Shown here piece after piece: positions 23,487 to 35,243 of a stretch of 64,000 nucleotides of DNA. Positions within the stretch are counted from its first letter, which is position 1. Each line of letters starts with the position of its first letter. Source of the stretch: Ceratopteris richardii (lineage: Eukaryota > Streptophyta > Polypodiopsida > Polypodiales > Pteridaceae). The DNA lies in the NCBI GenBank assembly GCA_020310875.1, contig CM035427.1, positions 88,564,230-88,628,229 on the forward strand, given 5' to 3'. The translations under genes and the position numbers were made by a program. A model generated the notes under the pieces. The model made no database searches, was not told where the DNA came from, and was given only the letters and a program-made list of their open reading frames with translations.

Positions 23487-23788
23487 TGATTCTAACACCC
23501 CAATGTATAAATGGAAGATGGCTAGCCCCCACTAGGTCCACAAGCAATGATATATGGTCACTATTCTAAAATTTTCTCTACACATGTACAAAGACTTACA
23601 ATGAAACTTTGTAGACTTATAGTAGAATATAGGAGATACCCAAAAAGCGTTAATTCATCCTAAATGGATATTCTAGCTAGGAGAACCACCCTCTACAAAA
23701 GACGCTACCTGTTTGCAACACTCTCTACCTATGTGCAGAGATATACCTTCACAAAGTTGAGAATTTCTCACAACTCACTCAGTCAAAG
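23487..23788 (-). repeat. Truncated LTR shared by elements C and D
   Basis: About 302 bp matching the first 300 bases of the left LTR (TGATTCTAACACC onward), then a sudden switch near 23790 into pol sequence equivalent to 19118. It sits where both the 5' LTR of C and the 3' LTR of D should be. About 580 bases (rest of LTR, polypurine tract and end of RNase H) are missing at the joint. Confidence 0.8.
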
Positions 23789-25380
23789 AAAACTATCGGC
23801 ATATTGGTCCTTTGTATTTGCACACTCCACCCTTACATCCTTTGACATGATATTCTCTCTAATAAAGTGGTAATGAACTTCTATACGCTTCAACCTTGCA
23901 TGCAACACCGGATTTTGGGCCAAGCATATGCTACTTATATTGTCACAAAAAATAGGTACTTGCTTAACTTGCAAATCAAGATCAACAAACAGCTCCTTGA
24001 GCCACATAAGCTCACATGAGACCTATGCTAAGCCTCTATACTCTGCTTCAGTTGAGGAGAGAGCCTGTGTCACTTGTTTCTTTGACATCCATGAGATGGT
24101 CTTCTTCCCTAGCATGATAACATATCCACTAGTGCTCCTCCTCTCATCTTTTGAGTCTAGCCAATCAGCATCACAATAAGATTTTACATTTAATCCATCA
24201 TCAAATGGATAATCTATCCCTTCATTTAGTGATCCTTTCAGGTACCTAAGTACCCTTTTGGCTCCAGCAATATGAGATACTCTCAGTGCCTATAAAAATT
24301 GAGATAACACTCCAACTACATGTGCAATATCTGGTCTTGTCATGGTACCATACAAGAGAGAACCAATTATTGACCTATACATGGTCACATCCTTCACTTG
24401 TTCACCTTCGTGAGCACATAGTTTAACATTTGATTCTAATGGAATTGAAATAGGCTTGCAATCACACAAGCTAATCTTCTTGATAAAAACTAGAATGTAT
24501 TTCCTTTGCATCAAGTATATACCTTGTTCTTTGTATACTACCTCAATCCCAATGATGCACCTTAAAATCCCTAAATCAAATATTTTAAACTCACATCCAA
24601 GCTTCCTCTTTAGTTCCTTGATGTTGGATTCATCAATTATCAAATCATCATCATAAATACAAATGAAAATAGTTTTGCTACCTTCTTTCTTCACAAAGAT
24701 TAATGGGTTTGCATGACTCTAATTGTATCCACATTTTACCAAGTAGTCCACAAGTCTTTGGTTCCAATCCCTTGTGTCTTTCTTGAGTGCATAAAGAGCC
24801 TTCTTAAGCATGCATATATGTGTCAAAATCTCTCATCTTCAAAGCCTTCGGGCTACTCCATGAAGACTATGAAGACTACCTCTTCAAGCTCTCCATTTAG
24901 GAAAGCATTCTTCATATCCAATTGGTACATCTTCCAACCTTTTGATGCTGACATTGCAATTAAACATCTTATGATGGAAATCTTAGCTAATGGAATAAAT
25001 GTTTCCTTAAAGTCTATGCCATAGCTTTGAACAAAACCTTTTTCAAACAACCCCACTTTGTACCTAGAGATTCTCCCATCTACATGCCTCTTTACCTTGT
25101 ACACCCATTTGTTCCCAACAACTTTCATGTCCTTTGTTCTTGGCACCAATGACCAAGTATCATTTTCTTCAAGTGCCTTGACCTCCTTCTCAATGTCTTC
25201 AATCCATCCCCTATGCTTATTTGCTTTTTCAAAAAATTTAGGTTCTTCATAAGCTATAACTTGACTTATGTAGGCATAGTATCTTACAATGAATGAATCA
25301 TAAGTTAACCTTTGAATAGGGTTTTTAACCTTATTGGATGACCTTACCTCACCATCAGGTGGTAGAAGTATCCTCCTCAT
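23789..25380 (-). pseudogene. pol: Element D copia RT-RNase H fragment
   Basis: Close relative of the RT of C. - strand blocks: NKWVYKVKRHVDGRISRYK (about 25060-25115), MYQLDMKNAFLNGELEEV (about 24880-24930), IFICIYDDDLIIDE (near 24630-24675; the YVDD motif is degraded), YILVFIKKISLCDCKPIS (about 24445-24500), TRPDIAHVVGVLSQF (about 24290-24335) and an RNase H end IFCDNISSICLAQNP (about 23905-23950). Three frames, with breaks near 24840, 24290 and 24010. Upstream on the - strand the integrase is replaced by unrelated sequence (25381-25744). Confidence 0.85.
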
Positions 25381-25744
25381 TTCTTATGTTTTAGATCCTA
25401 TGTTAAAAAATAAAGGAGCAAGGTCATATATATTTCACAAAGATGATTTTCTTCAAATAAAAGATAAATACGAAAAACGAAAAATGGAAGCATTTACTTC
25501 AACAAGTAGTGGTGGCCAAAAGAGAATCAATCAAAATAGAATCAATCCAAAAATTAATCGAACAAGAAGAGTGGTTGAGCAAAGCACATCAAGAGGTAAG
25601 GTAAATCTTCTCTAATCAACTTCTTTCCATTATGGGCATGATTTTATGCCTCGAACTTGTGGAAATCAGCCTCGTTTGATTGTGGATGATGTGGAATGTT
25701 CAATTTGGGGAATGTTCCCATACTCTTGAGCTTGAACAACTTTC
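25381..25744 (+). other. Foreign segment inside element D, possible captured coding fragment
   Basis: Where D's integrase should be there is DNA with no counterpart in C. On the + strand it has an open, protein-like reading (25334-25615 ORF, own part from about 25385) with charged residues (KDDFLQIKDKYEKRKMEAF) and, after a stop in a GT-rich spot that could be a splice donor, a second protein-like stretch (MPRTCGNQPRLIVDDVE, about 25645-25700). I do not recognise the family. It may be a fragment of a host gene carried by the element or simply an insertion. Confidence 0.4.
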
Positions 25745-26012
25745 AACAACAAGCATGGCATAAATGTTGCATATTCTAAGATGTAAGATCACGTAGACCA
25801 CTCATCAAGCCCTTCCTTTGCATGTCCTTCATCCTTTGTAGGTTTATGTGCCCAATTCTTTTATGTTATAAGTCAATCTTTGTAATCTGTTTATTTCTAG
25901 TTAACAAGTAGGCATTGTGAGGGGTTGATGGCTTTACCTCTTGGTGAAGATTCGCCCTTGCTTCCTTCATTTTGCTATGAGCTTCTGGTCCTCCATGGGG
26001 TCTTCAACACTT
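25745..26012 (-). pseudogene. pol: Element D protease/pre-integrase fragment
   Basis: Matches C at 21732-21965 nearly base by base (shared AAATGTTGCATATT, CCTTTGCATGTCCTTCATCC, GTGAGGGGTTGATGG), so it is the pre-integrase region of D, displaced from its RT by the foreign segment. No intact frame. Confidence 0.75.
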
Positions 26013-26039
26013 AAATGTGGGTAAATGTAGGTAATGCAT

Positions 26040-27365
26040 TAAATACAATGATTAAATGTGTCCCTTAGTTAAGACAAGAATACCAAAATTTGGAAGCAAG
26101 AAATGCAAAGATTAATGTTGAAACTACATGCTTATAAGAATGCATAAATGAGTTAGATAGGGAATTACAGAATCAATATGACACTTTACACAAGGCTCAC
26201 AATGATGTGGATGCCAAGTTCAAGAACATCAACCAAGAAGTGATAAAGGAAATCAAAGCTCATTTACACACTCAAATGGAGTGCAACACCAAAGTCCAAA
26301 GAAATAGGGCTCTCTTGTGCCAACATATGGCAGTGGCATTAGAGTGAAATAAGCACCTTCAACAACAAAACCAAGACAACCTCAAAGCTATCATGGAGAG
26401 CACACTTGGAGCACACATCAGTTCCTCCAAATTCCAAGTTGTGTCATCAGAGACAATCCCCATTCTCTTAGAAGAACATGCCAGCTTCCTCCACTCATAT
26501 GATTAGTTACGAGATGAGCTCAAGCAATTATGCAATCACCAATCATCTACTAGCACACAGGTGCCAGAGTATATCTCAATTAGTGTCGCCCCATAAGATA
26601 TTGAAGCCTTGCCAAAATAGATAGAGGAGTTGTAAACAAAGCTCTTACAATACGAAAGGCCAGCATCTCCACAAGAGGTTCTTGAACCCAAAGAGTTAGT
26701 GGAAATTCCAATGGAAGAAACATTCAAAGATGCATATGAACATCAACCAGTAGCAAGAAATATGTCATAGAGGAACATGGTGAGAACATGGTCGACTTAT
26801 CCAGACATGCTAAGAACATGGTCGACTGCATCACTACATATAAAGTATAATACATGTTATGGTCTAGTGCCTCATAGATGCCCTTTCCCAGCATTTGTAG
26901 TAAAATTTAGAAACAGTCATGGATACTTAGAATAGTTAAACTATCCATACTTTGCTCCACCCCGAGTACCTCCCACAGTAGCATATATGGTTTTGACCAT
27001 CCAACATTGGACCCCCCCAAAGAACTTTCCTAATGTAGCCACAAATATGTGTATGAAAATTTTTGAGCTCATGACTGTTAGTTTTAAAACATTTTGCAAT
27101 GTAAAGGCTCCGTATATATTGGCACTAGGTTTTAATGAAGGTAACTTTGATTTGGTATATGATATGAGACAAAACACCTTTTGTGAACATTTTATATGCT
27201 TGGCATGCATGCATCAAGTGCTTACCCACCTACTACAAGCAAACATTTGAAGAGATGTTCTCCACGGGCTTCTAGGAGTACCACTCAGAGATACTCCTAG
27301 CATGATCCACCCACTTGTTATCTATTTGCAGTAGAACAAGCCCTCCATGCAGAATAGTTGTGTAT
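26040..27365 (+). pseudogene. Element X: third, divergent copy of the accessory coiled-coil ORF
   Basis: Heavily decayed + strand reading. A coiled-coil-like section (about 26060-26700, e.g. ELQNQYDTLHKAHNDVDAKF) is followed by LNYPYFAPPR (26936-26965), matching LNYPLLPSPP of A and B, then a hydrophobic helix region equivalent to B 16020-16150, and finally TYYKQTFEEMFSTGF (27228-27272), matching YMQTFEEAFFTGFF. Order and spacing agree with A and B while the sequence is far more diverged. Many stops and at least one frameshift. It shows that the accessory protein belongs to an older family and is not unique to A/B. No gag or pol remains; D abuts its left side. Confidence 0.65.
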
Positions 27366-27521
27366 GCCACATCTAGATGTTCCAGGCCCAATGGATTGGG
27401 ATCGCTTAATGACCAACCTAGCATGAGCACTTTGACTCAATGAAATGAATCATCCACTTATGTATTCCAGTATTACATTGAACACCACCCACAACAAGGG
27501 TCTCTTAGGGACAACATGCAC

Positions 27522-28343
27522 AAAAGAGAGAGGGGTGTTAGTGGTCAAGATAGATTAACACGTCAAGGGAATATGAGGCAAGGCAGTCAAAGACAAGAAT
27601 CATAGAGAGAAGTTCAAGGATGGAAAAGCAAGCAAGGAAGCCAATGAAGATCTCACGAGTAGGCCAATCATTTTTTCTGAATCAAGCATACAACAGAAAG
27701 TAATTTTTATCACTAGACTTCATTGTAAATCCCATTTTTAGTATAATAGACTCTACTTTGTTCATATTGAGGAGTCCTCAAGCTTGAGGAGTAGTAGAAC
27801 CACCTATGCATCAAATTTCATAATTTTTTGATCCCCTTTTGAGCCTTTAAATGGGCTAGGGAACCTAATTTTTAAGTAGGCCAGACATGTGGTCTAAACA
27901 AGGCCAAAGCTAGTCAAAAACCTATAAAAAGAGCTAGATAGTTCATTTTTTAGGTTAGCTAGTTGGAGACTAAACCTATTCTTGAGCATTGTAAACTTTT
28001 TTTTAGTTGAATAATCAAAGATTCCCTTGTTCTTTCTCTTTGTCATGCCTTGTATATGCATGCATTATATGTGTGTGCAGGTTAGTGTGCTTCTCACTCA
28101 TGTACTTGTGCATTTTACTTTCTCATGGTTGCCATACCACCCTCACGTCTCCATAGATTGACAATTACAAGGTAGATCTCCTCACATTGATGCTTGCCAT
28201 TGTGCTAGAGTCACAAAGCATTATAATTACAATGGTTATCATATGAGATAAGTTTTTGCTTTATAGGAACTATTTATGCATTAGTGAAGTGTAAATGAGA
28301 GGGTGCATGTACTTGGTCTTTGGTCTATTTAGACACCCAATTC
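27522..28343 (+). repeat. Putative polypurine tract and LTR of element X
   Basis: AAAAGAGAGAGGGG (27522-27535) precedes TGTTAGTGG, resembling the tract-LTR joint of A and B. Downstream are GAGGAGTCCTC (also in A's LTR), a TATAAAAAG-like box near 27922 and an ending that loosely resembles A's. Only one copy is visible, so the right boundary (28343) is a guess. Confidence 0.4.
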
Positions 28344-28989
28344 CAAATCTCTAAGGGATAATAAAGGCATGTCTTAAAGATGTATTGTGACTACAACTTA
28401 CAAGAGGTTTGATTATGAGATGACTGCCTAGAATTATTTGAAAGGGGAATCAAAGTAATGGACACATGAAACTTCAAGAAAGCTTTGGGAACCCATATGC
28501 AAGAAGCAATCAATTATGCCCCTAGGAGATGCTTAGGCATCCAGATCTATCATGTTGGCACTGATTGATTTCCTTGAATATGGGCAGTCAATTTCTTTGT
28601 CTTAGTGCTTTGTCATGGTTGTGATTTCTTTAGAGAATCAGTTGTTTTCTCACCATTTTTTACCCATATCTGTTTCATTCTTGACATAGATTGATTACTT
28701 CATGTACATGGTGTTTGAGGATGATACAAGTGCTAATTCATTTTGTTATTAGGTGTCTGCTACTAATTCTAGATTTTCTCCTAAGAAGAATGTGAATTTT
28801 TTTTCAAAAAGAAGGTGGATCCAATACCCCTATAGCGTGTTGAGTAAGGTTTGAATTATTATGCATGTCGGACTTGGAAGCACATATCAAGTGTATGGAA
28901 TTGGAATAAGAAGATTCATATCCTTTGAGTTCGATCATAAGACACTACTTGTTAATCCAAACTAAAAGGAGTCATTTCTTGAGGAGTCT
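28344..28989. other. Unassigned DNA left of element F
   Basis: No secure feature. It should be the other half of the relic G that F interrupted. Some + strand stretches near 28700-28985 look weakly protein-like but contain stops and match nothing I recognise. Confidence 0.35.
28985..28989. other. Target-site duplication of F, left copy
   Basis: AGTCT; the same five bases follow the right LTR at 35692-35696. Confidence 0.9.
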
Positions 28990-29437
28990 TGCAAGAGAAC
29001 AAGGATTACGACCACCACATGCTAGAGAGATGACTCTCCTCCCAACCAAATGCCTCTATATATAGCTCTCTCCAGGGGACTGCCTTCTTGGGCAGGTGGA
29101 TACTAGCCAGCCAAGTGTCAGCCATGTAACTACATGTGCGCCAAGTGTCCCAGCTAACTCGAGTTAACTCAAGTGGATGCTTCTAGAAGGCTCTAGATCT
29201 CTTTGGGCAAAATACTCTCTCCATGTCTCCCATGGGGATTGAACCCAAGACCTCCTCCTTCACATCCTTGAGACTTAACCACTAAGCTAAGTGGATCACT
29301 TGTTCACAAGAGCACAAGACCTCCTAGTAAGTCTAAACTCGAGATCTTTGGTCATACACACGGATGACCAAACGGTGTCCGATTTCAGATCTGTCTGAAC
29401 CGGCCAGACCCTTGGATCATAGACTTACTTTATTACA
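28990..29437 (-). repeat. Left (3') LTR of element F
   Basis: 448 bp, TGCAAGAG to TTATTACA on the + strand. Contains a TATATATAG box (about 29050-29060 on either strand) and the tRNA-like segment described separately. Reads the same as the right LTR. Confidence 0.93.
29236..29289 (-). promoter_or_regulatory. tRNA-like box A/box B segment in left LTR of F
   Basis: On the - strand TAGCTTAGTGG (complement of 29279-29289) fits RNA polymerase III box A, and GGGTTCAATCC (complement of 29236-29246) fits box B. Their starts are 43 bases apart, as in a tRNA gene. ACTT/AAGT can pair as a D-stem and TGGG/CCCA as a T-stem. No proper acceptor stem, so it is tRNA-derived (SINE-head-like) and not a tRNA gene. 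Confidence 0.65.
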
Positions 29438-29451
29438 TTCTTTTCCCCTTT
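29438..29451 (-). other. Polypurine tract of F
   Basis: AAAGGGGAAAAGAA on the - strand, touching the left LTR. Confidence 0.85.
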
Positions 29452-32400
29452 GAAAATATTTTCATCCTCGAAAATAGAGCTATATACATACTGTAGGCAA
29501 TCCCCGAGCCTCATGTTCTAAAACTGGAAGAACATGGTCATGTTCTAGAACTGGAAGAACATGTCTCATCTCTGTGGTGGCATCCTTGCCCAAATGATTC
29601 AAAACACTATCTGGTTTTGCACTTTGATGAACTGATCAAAGTATAAACTAGTGAAAGAATAATACAGGTGGATCTAAACATATCCCTAGTCAATTCATAG
29701 TTTCTAGATGTGTGATCTAGGCACAAACATGTGAATTGGGTGGATTCAACTTACTAGTCCATTTCTAGGCATAACTGGTGCATGGACTTAGTAATGAAGG
29801 TGGAATTCTTATCCCTCGCAAGACTTTAAGAATTCTTGATCCACTTGAATTTGTTTTGGAGAACTTGAAGTTTGATTGTCCCATACATCTAACTTTAGAT
29901 GTTTATACAATGGTTTACTTTGATCCAACAGTTACTTGATTTTTTCACCCGACTAGAGGACTACTCTGTCCCAATGAGTTGAAAAAATCCTATGTAAACT
30001 GTAGGAGAAAGTTTACCATTCCGATGGAATCAACCATACTAACTTCACCAATTCAAATTCAAAATGAAAATTGTCCAACTTAGGACACTTTTCTCAAAGA
30101 CTTTTAATTGAAAGTTCTTGGGAATTGTCAATCTGATGAGCAATTCCTAACATCCCTATTCTAGAGTATACTGGACTCTAGAAAATCATTTATGCTATAA
30201 CTTGAAGCAAACTCAAATAAATAAGTCCACTTAGGCTTATTATCTTTTGAAGATTGAAAAGGTTCTTGTACATAACATCTATCTAGGATGTTCAAGTTAG
30301 TTATCTAATTCTAACCGGCTATCCCTGGTCTTTTGCAAAAGAAATTAGATACCATATCTGAGTCAATTCCAAAAGATTTGGAAAGCGGAAAGAAATAACT
30401 AAGACTCTGTACAACCAATTCAAACTTCGCACATAAATAAACTTGCTATGAGTCAAAGTCTAGTTGACTCAGGACTTTAACTTTTCAACGATCAATTTCA
30501 ACAAGATATTGAAGCATTGTTTTTATCTTTAAGAGAAATAAGCTAGTTTCTCAAAAAGATTCAAAGCAAATAAAAAACATCATCCAACCACAAGATACTA
30601 GTGTGGTAACCAACATCAGTGTGTCGACCCACTGAGGTTTTGTCGATGAGTTTAGTATTCAAATAATGCTTCACTTGAGACTAAGTTCAGGTCACATTCA
30701 ATCTTTTTGACTCCTTACTGGGAATGCAATTCTTGTGCATTTCTTTGAGTCAAAAGAGTGAATTTACCAAGTTATACTAGAAACTTGGTGCTTGACTTAG
30801 TCAATTAAATCTTTAGTTGAAAAGATCAACTCAAAATCAAAGTCCAACTTCTTTCAAAAATTTATCAAATATTTCTGATCAATAACACTTAAGCTTGAAG
30901 TGTTCGAAGAAGATCTTGGAAGTTACTTACTTCATATCTTCAGTTTCCTTAATCTTGAAGTTACCTTGAAGTATCGTAAGATACTATTTTCATCCTTTAC
31001 GAATTAAACTTTCCTTGAAGTCTTAATTCCCTTGAGGATGAAACCTAACTTCAAAATCCAAACTAGGACTAAAAGATAATTATCATCCCACGGTCCGATG
31101 TCCCATACCATCTTTCCTACATCAATCTGAGTATAAAATCTGGTGTCCCATACCACCCTATTTTATACTCACATTGACGTGTGAGTGAATTTTATCCTAA
31201 AGTCTACAACATCTCTAAATAGAGAACCTTCTAGCTTTAATTCTTGACAAGAATTTTGCAGTTTTAGGCACTATCTCTATCTTGATATTCTAGGTTTTAA
31301 TCCCTTGACATGATCGTTTCACGATCTTGTGCTTAACCTTGGGAACTTGAAAACCTTCAATAGAATATCTCTAATCCTTTTTTTGCTAAGGTTTTCAAAT
31401 GAAAACCAAACAGAATTCCAAGTTCTTGAATTTTCTCGAATTCAAGTTCAATTGGTTTACCCTTGACCAATTTTGTAGCGACAAGAGCTTTTGACTTCTT
31501 GTCTTTAGATTCCTTCTTTTACTATTGCTTTAGGTACCTATCTCGGCCGAGACTTTTTAACAGGAATCTCTCTACTGCATAAGTCTGAGCATCCGCTCAT
31601 GCTTTCTGGATTTGTACCAAAATCCCTTTAAGGATAGGCAAACATTAAGTTTTTACCTTCCATAGACTTAATTACCGTCTTTACGGTTTGCAGACTACAT
31701 TCTTGGAATTTCTTTACTCTGTTCAGACTTGGAACAGCTTACTCTTTTTTACAGTTTTCCATTGAATAAATGGAACCTGAGTGAATTATTCCCAAAAGAA
31801 ATTTTATTGCCAATACTTGGGCAATCTACAAAGTAGTTCAAATCGCACATTACTTGGACAATCATGGCCAAGATTGATCAAGTCTGGTTGATACTTGCGA
31901 CAAAAATAAAGACTTATAGTCTTTATCTTTAAGATCTCTTAAACTATCTTTAAGCTTCTTTGCTTACCTGCAGGATTTTAGAGATCTTTCCCTCAACTTA
32001 AGTCCAAGCATTTTCTAATGCTTTTCAGATTCCAAAGCTAAGAATCTTTGATATACCGTTAGGTTATATCACTCATTTGGACTTAAATACCAAAACTGGT
32101 GGTTAGGGATTTACTGGGAACTACTTACTCTATAACTTTTCTTGAAAGATGCTAGTCTCACGTCTGGGGAGATTTTTCTTTCAAGAACTTTTTTATTCCT
32201 ATCAAGTAATACTAGGCTATAATTTGAAGCAAATGATTCATCTTGGAATTTTTTGCTTTCCAGTCTAATGATTCATCTTGGAATCGTTTGTAAAAAGAAC
32301 TTCTTTCAAATAATATCCAAAAAATTTACTGATTCAATTGTATTTATTTCCTGAGTATCAAACTAGAGACGAAATATCACATTTGCCAGTATGAAAGTTT

Positions 32401-34469
32401 AAGTTGAACTTTCATTTATGTGATATCGACTTCTATTCTTGAGTTTGATACAAAACTCATTATTATTGGTCAATCTTCAGATGTTACTAGAGTCCTTTAA
32501 ACATATTTCACTAATCAAATTTATGTTTAAAGTCCAAGCATCTATTGATTGATCCAATAGTAATGCAACTATGAACACTTTGAACTTTATAACTTGTTTA
32601 GGCGAAGTTCATGGATTGAAAATCCATTTCTTGGAACTTTCTATTCCTAAATGAAAAGTTCACACTTGCTTCAAGTCCTTAGGGACTTATATTATTTTCC
32701 TAAAGATTGCTTAGCTAGTTGCATCATTTACTAGAGATGCAACTATAGAACCTAACATCCTTTTATTGACGTCAAGGATCAATTGATGTTGAGGTTTAAC
32801 CTTTGATTTCCATCACCCCTTGGGATGAAATCAAATGAAAATTTATAAAAGCTTGGTACCTTTATATCTTGGCAAAACATTTATATCCTAAAGAGGTTTT
32901 GCTTTCATCATTCCTTGGACCTATCATATAATATGAATTTATGTGTATTTTTGGGAAGAGTTCATGAATCATTTAAGATCCTCTACTTGGAACATCTACC
33001 TTCCCAAAACTAAATTCATCTTGAACATAGTAGGAGAATGATCTCACATGAAATAGAAGGCTGGACTATTTCATATCTCTATGCCAAAAAGTCACTTACC
33101 GAGGTTTCATCATGAGATATAAATCTTGAAACCACAAGAAACTTCTTTAAAACTTTCGAAATCTTCTAAATAGAAGAGTGCTCATGGAACTTTGGAAATA
33201 TAGTTGATGTTCTTATCCAACCTTGGGATGCTTGAGAAGTTACATAAAATATATAACTAATCAACTAAAGCTTTATCCGCATGACTTTCTAAGTACATCC
33301 AGGACTTAGAGTCATCATATATCACAAAAGAGTTTGCAAGTAATTAAATTTTCTTGGTCATCAAGAAAATTTATTACTTAACTTTCTCTTAGTGCTTACT
33401 TATACCTAGCAAGACATCTAACATACTTAATTGTCATTAAGTATTTATCTTTGATAGTAGAATATCGACTTGGGAAGAAATCGACTAATTACTTGAGTTG
33501 CAAACTAGAACTAGTATGTCTTTGCAACTAACTAGTCCTTGGTCTTCCCTAATGTCAAACTGCGAGCTTTATAAAGTAAGCTAAATACTAAGAGAGTACA
33601 TTCTCATATCTACTTGCAAACAACATTCCATTCTTCCATGCAAATGCATGTATCTACATGCAAAAGCATATGTTCACATGCGTATGCATGCATGTTCTTT
33701 GCATGCTCAAAAAATAATACAATAATCATGCATGAACTTGATGCACGATTTTTTCCTTGTACTAAGAATGTATATCATGCAATCCTGATGCATGTATATC
33801 CTTTCCTTTGTCTAATTGCACTATGATAGAAAAAATACCCTTAAGGTGCAATAGAAAACTTACTCAATGGAAAGGAAATCTATATTTAAACTACCAAAAT
33901 ACATTCTTTGATGCACAAGGATCTTTTGAAATCAAATCTTTCCTTAATGCAAACTAGTGCTTGAAATAAGAAATTGATTGTTTTCATTATCCTAATCTAG
34001 ACTTAATCGATTGAAATCTTAGCTATTTCAATGTGCATCTAGGATTAAGTGTAGAATAATGAAAACAAGATAAATCAAGCATTAAGATCAAGCAGAAACT
34101 GGAAAATACTTAGCTTTGATCAAAGCTTCGTCCATCCCTTGATCCTTTGGAAGAGTGATTCATCCTCTTGATCCTTGCGAGGAGCTATTCACCATTCTTG
34201 AAGCTTCCTCATCAAGAAATAGTCTTGGATGACTTGGTCCGTCGAGATCTACTAACTTAGGCCTTCGGATCTTCACTCCACAGCTCCAATTCCTTCAAGC
34301 TTTGCTCAATCTTTGATTCTCCTTGTTTGTTTCCTTGGCTAAAAGCAGAATACTTCTCGGGTTCGGCCTGCAACAACTGATTTGGCTCCTTGGATGAATG
34401 AGAGTTGGGCTTGCACTTCAGCTCTGCTTACTGCTTTAGGAGAGTCTGCTCTGCACTATAGAACAAGCA
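29452..34469 (-). other. Noncoding interior of element F
   Basis: About 5 kb, AT-rich, without an ORF longer than about 70 codons and without gag, protease, RT or integrase motifs on either strand. Short words built on CTTGAAG, CTTGGAA and TTTCAAG recur irregularly. It may serve as RNA length or packaging sequence, but nothing in it shows that. Confidence 0.7.
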
Positions 34470-35095
34470 AATCCGGCTGGGTGCGTTGCTACGTGAGCCT
34501 CCTCCCAAAGAAACCGTCTGAGTTCGATCCCTAGCAGACGCAGCGGGCACAGAAAACTATTTTTTTGATTTTGTTCCTTTCTGAGATCTTCTGCAGCGCT
34601 TGGTTACAAGAGAAGATGAATCTCTGCAGATGTTTGGAGCGTGAACGCCCGTCGACGTGATGGATAGGCGGAATCACTGAGAATCAGAGATTCTGGGTAC
34701 GATCACGCTCGGCCACACAGTAGAAATAATCACTATCTTTTGCTCCTGCCTTCTCCAGCGCTACAAAAGCAGTCATAGTATAGTCTACAAATATGGACCA
34801 ACAGAAACTCTGAGCGCCTTGGGTACTTCGAAGAGTTCCCAAGCTTGCCGCCTGGGTTCGAATCCCTGATGGAGCAACGCGAGGAGTACGATTTAGTTCC
34901 CTTTTTTGCTCCTTACCATAGTCTTCTTCAGCGCGGGCAACGAATAATATAAGTTGCTGTGGAAGGGTTTTAGCGAACGCCGGCTTGGCTTTGTGGATAG
35001 GCCAGAACTCTCTAAGTAAGAGGTTCTGAGTTCGATTCCGTTGCGGGCTGATGGCAAATACAATTGCTAGCCTTTTGCTACTCAAGGCCATCGAC
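34470..35095 (+). repeat. Four-unit tandem array of tRNA-like sequences in F
   Basis: Four related units, each with a box-B-like core at 34520-34531 (GAGTTCGATCCC), 34695-34706 (GGGTACGATCAC), 34854-34866 (GGGTTCGAATCCC) and 35028-35039 (GAGTTCGATTCC). Spacing is 175, 159 and 174 bases. A box-A-like element lies about 42 bases before each, clearest at 34986-34996 (TGGCTTTGTGG). A T-run follows each core by roughly 30-45 bases (34560, 34738, 34902, 35073), then a shared CTTCT..CAGCGC phrase. Direction is + , opposite to F itself. The 135-codon - strand ORF here (RNRTQNL, RDRTQNL, GIRTQAA) is just the box B sequences read backwards. Confidence 0.65.
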
Positions 35096-35230
35096 TGCTA
35101 AGATAACTTCGGGTCGTTATTGAAGACAGCCGCGTGTAGAGATTCGAAAGAGAGCAAGACATCCACGAGCAAAAATGATGAGCAAAATGATGGTGAGCCT
35201 ATCAAGGTCTCCATGGAAGCTCAACTTTGA

Positions 35231-35242
35231 GCTCTGATACCA
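35231..35242 (-). other. Primer binding site of F
   Basis: TGGTATCAGAGC on the - strand, the standard initiator-Met-tRNA complement, one base from the 5' LTR. Confidence 0.92.
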
Positions 35243-35243
35243 A

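Larger units (their letters stand above)
18248..23788 (-). mobile_element. Element C: Ty1/copia LTR retrotransposon, decayed
   Basis: Order on the - strand is partial LTR (23487-23788), gag, protease, integrase, RT, RNase H, polypurine tract, LTR (18248-19025). Integrase before RT identifies copia. Multiple frameshifts and stops. The right LTR is broken and joins directly to the pol of a second element, D. A weak primer-site-like TGGTATAAAAG is at 23465-23475 on the - strand. Confidence 0.88.

Noticed and set aside
33614..33826. 70-codon + strand ORF in F
   Set aside because: Met/Cys/His-rich from ATGCATG words; no homology pattern.
34684..35091. 135-codon - strand ORF in element F
   Set aside because: Its repeated R(N/D)RTQNL peptides are the box B cores of the tRNA-like array read in reverse; no independent support.
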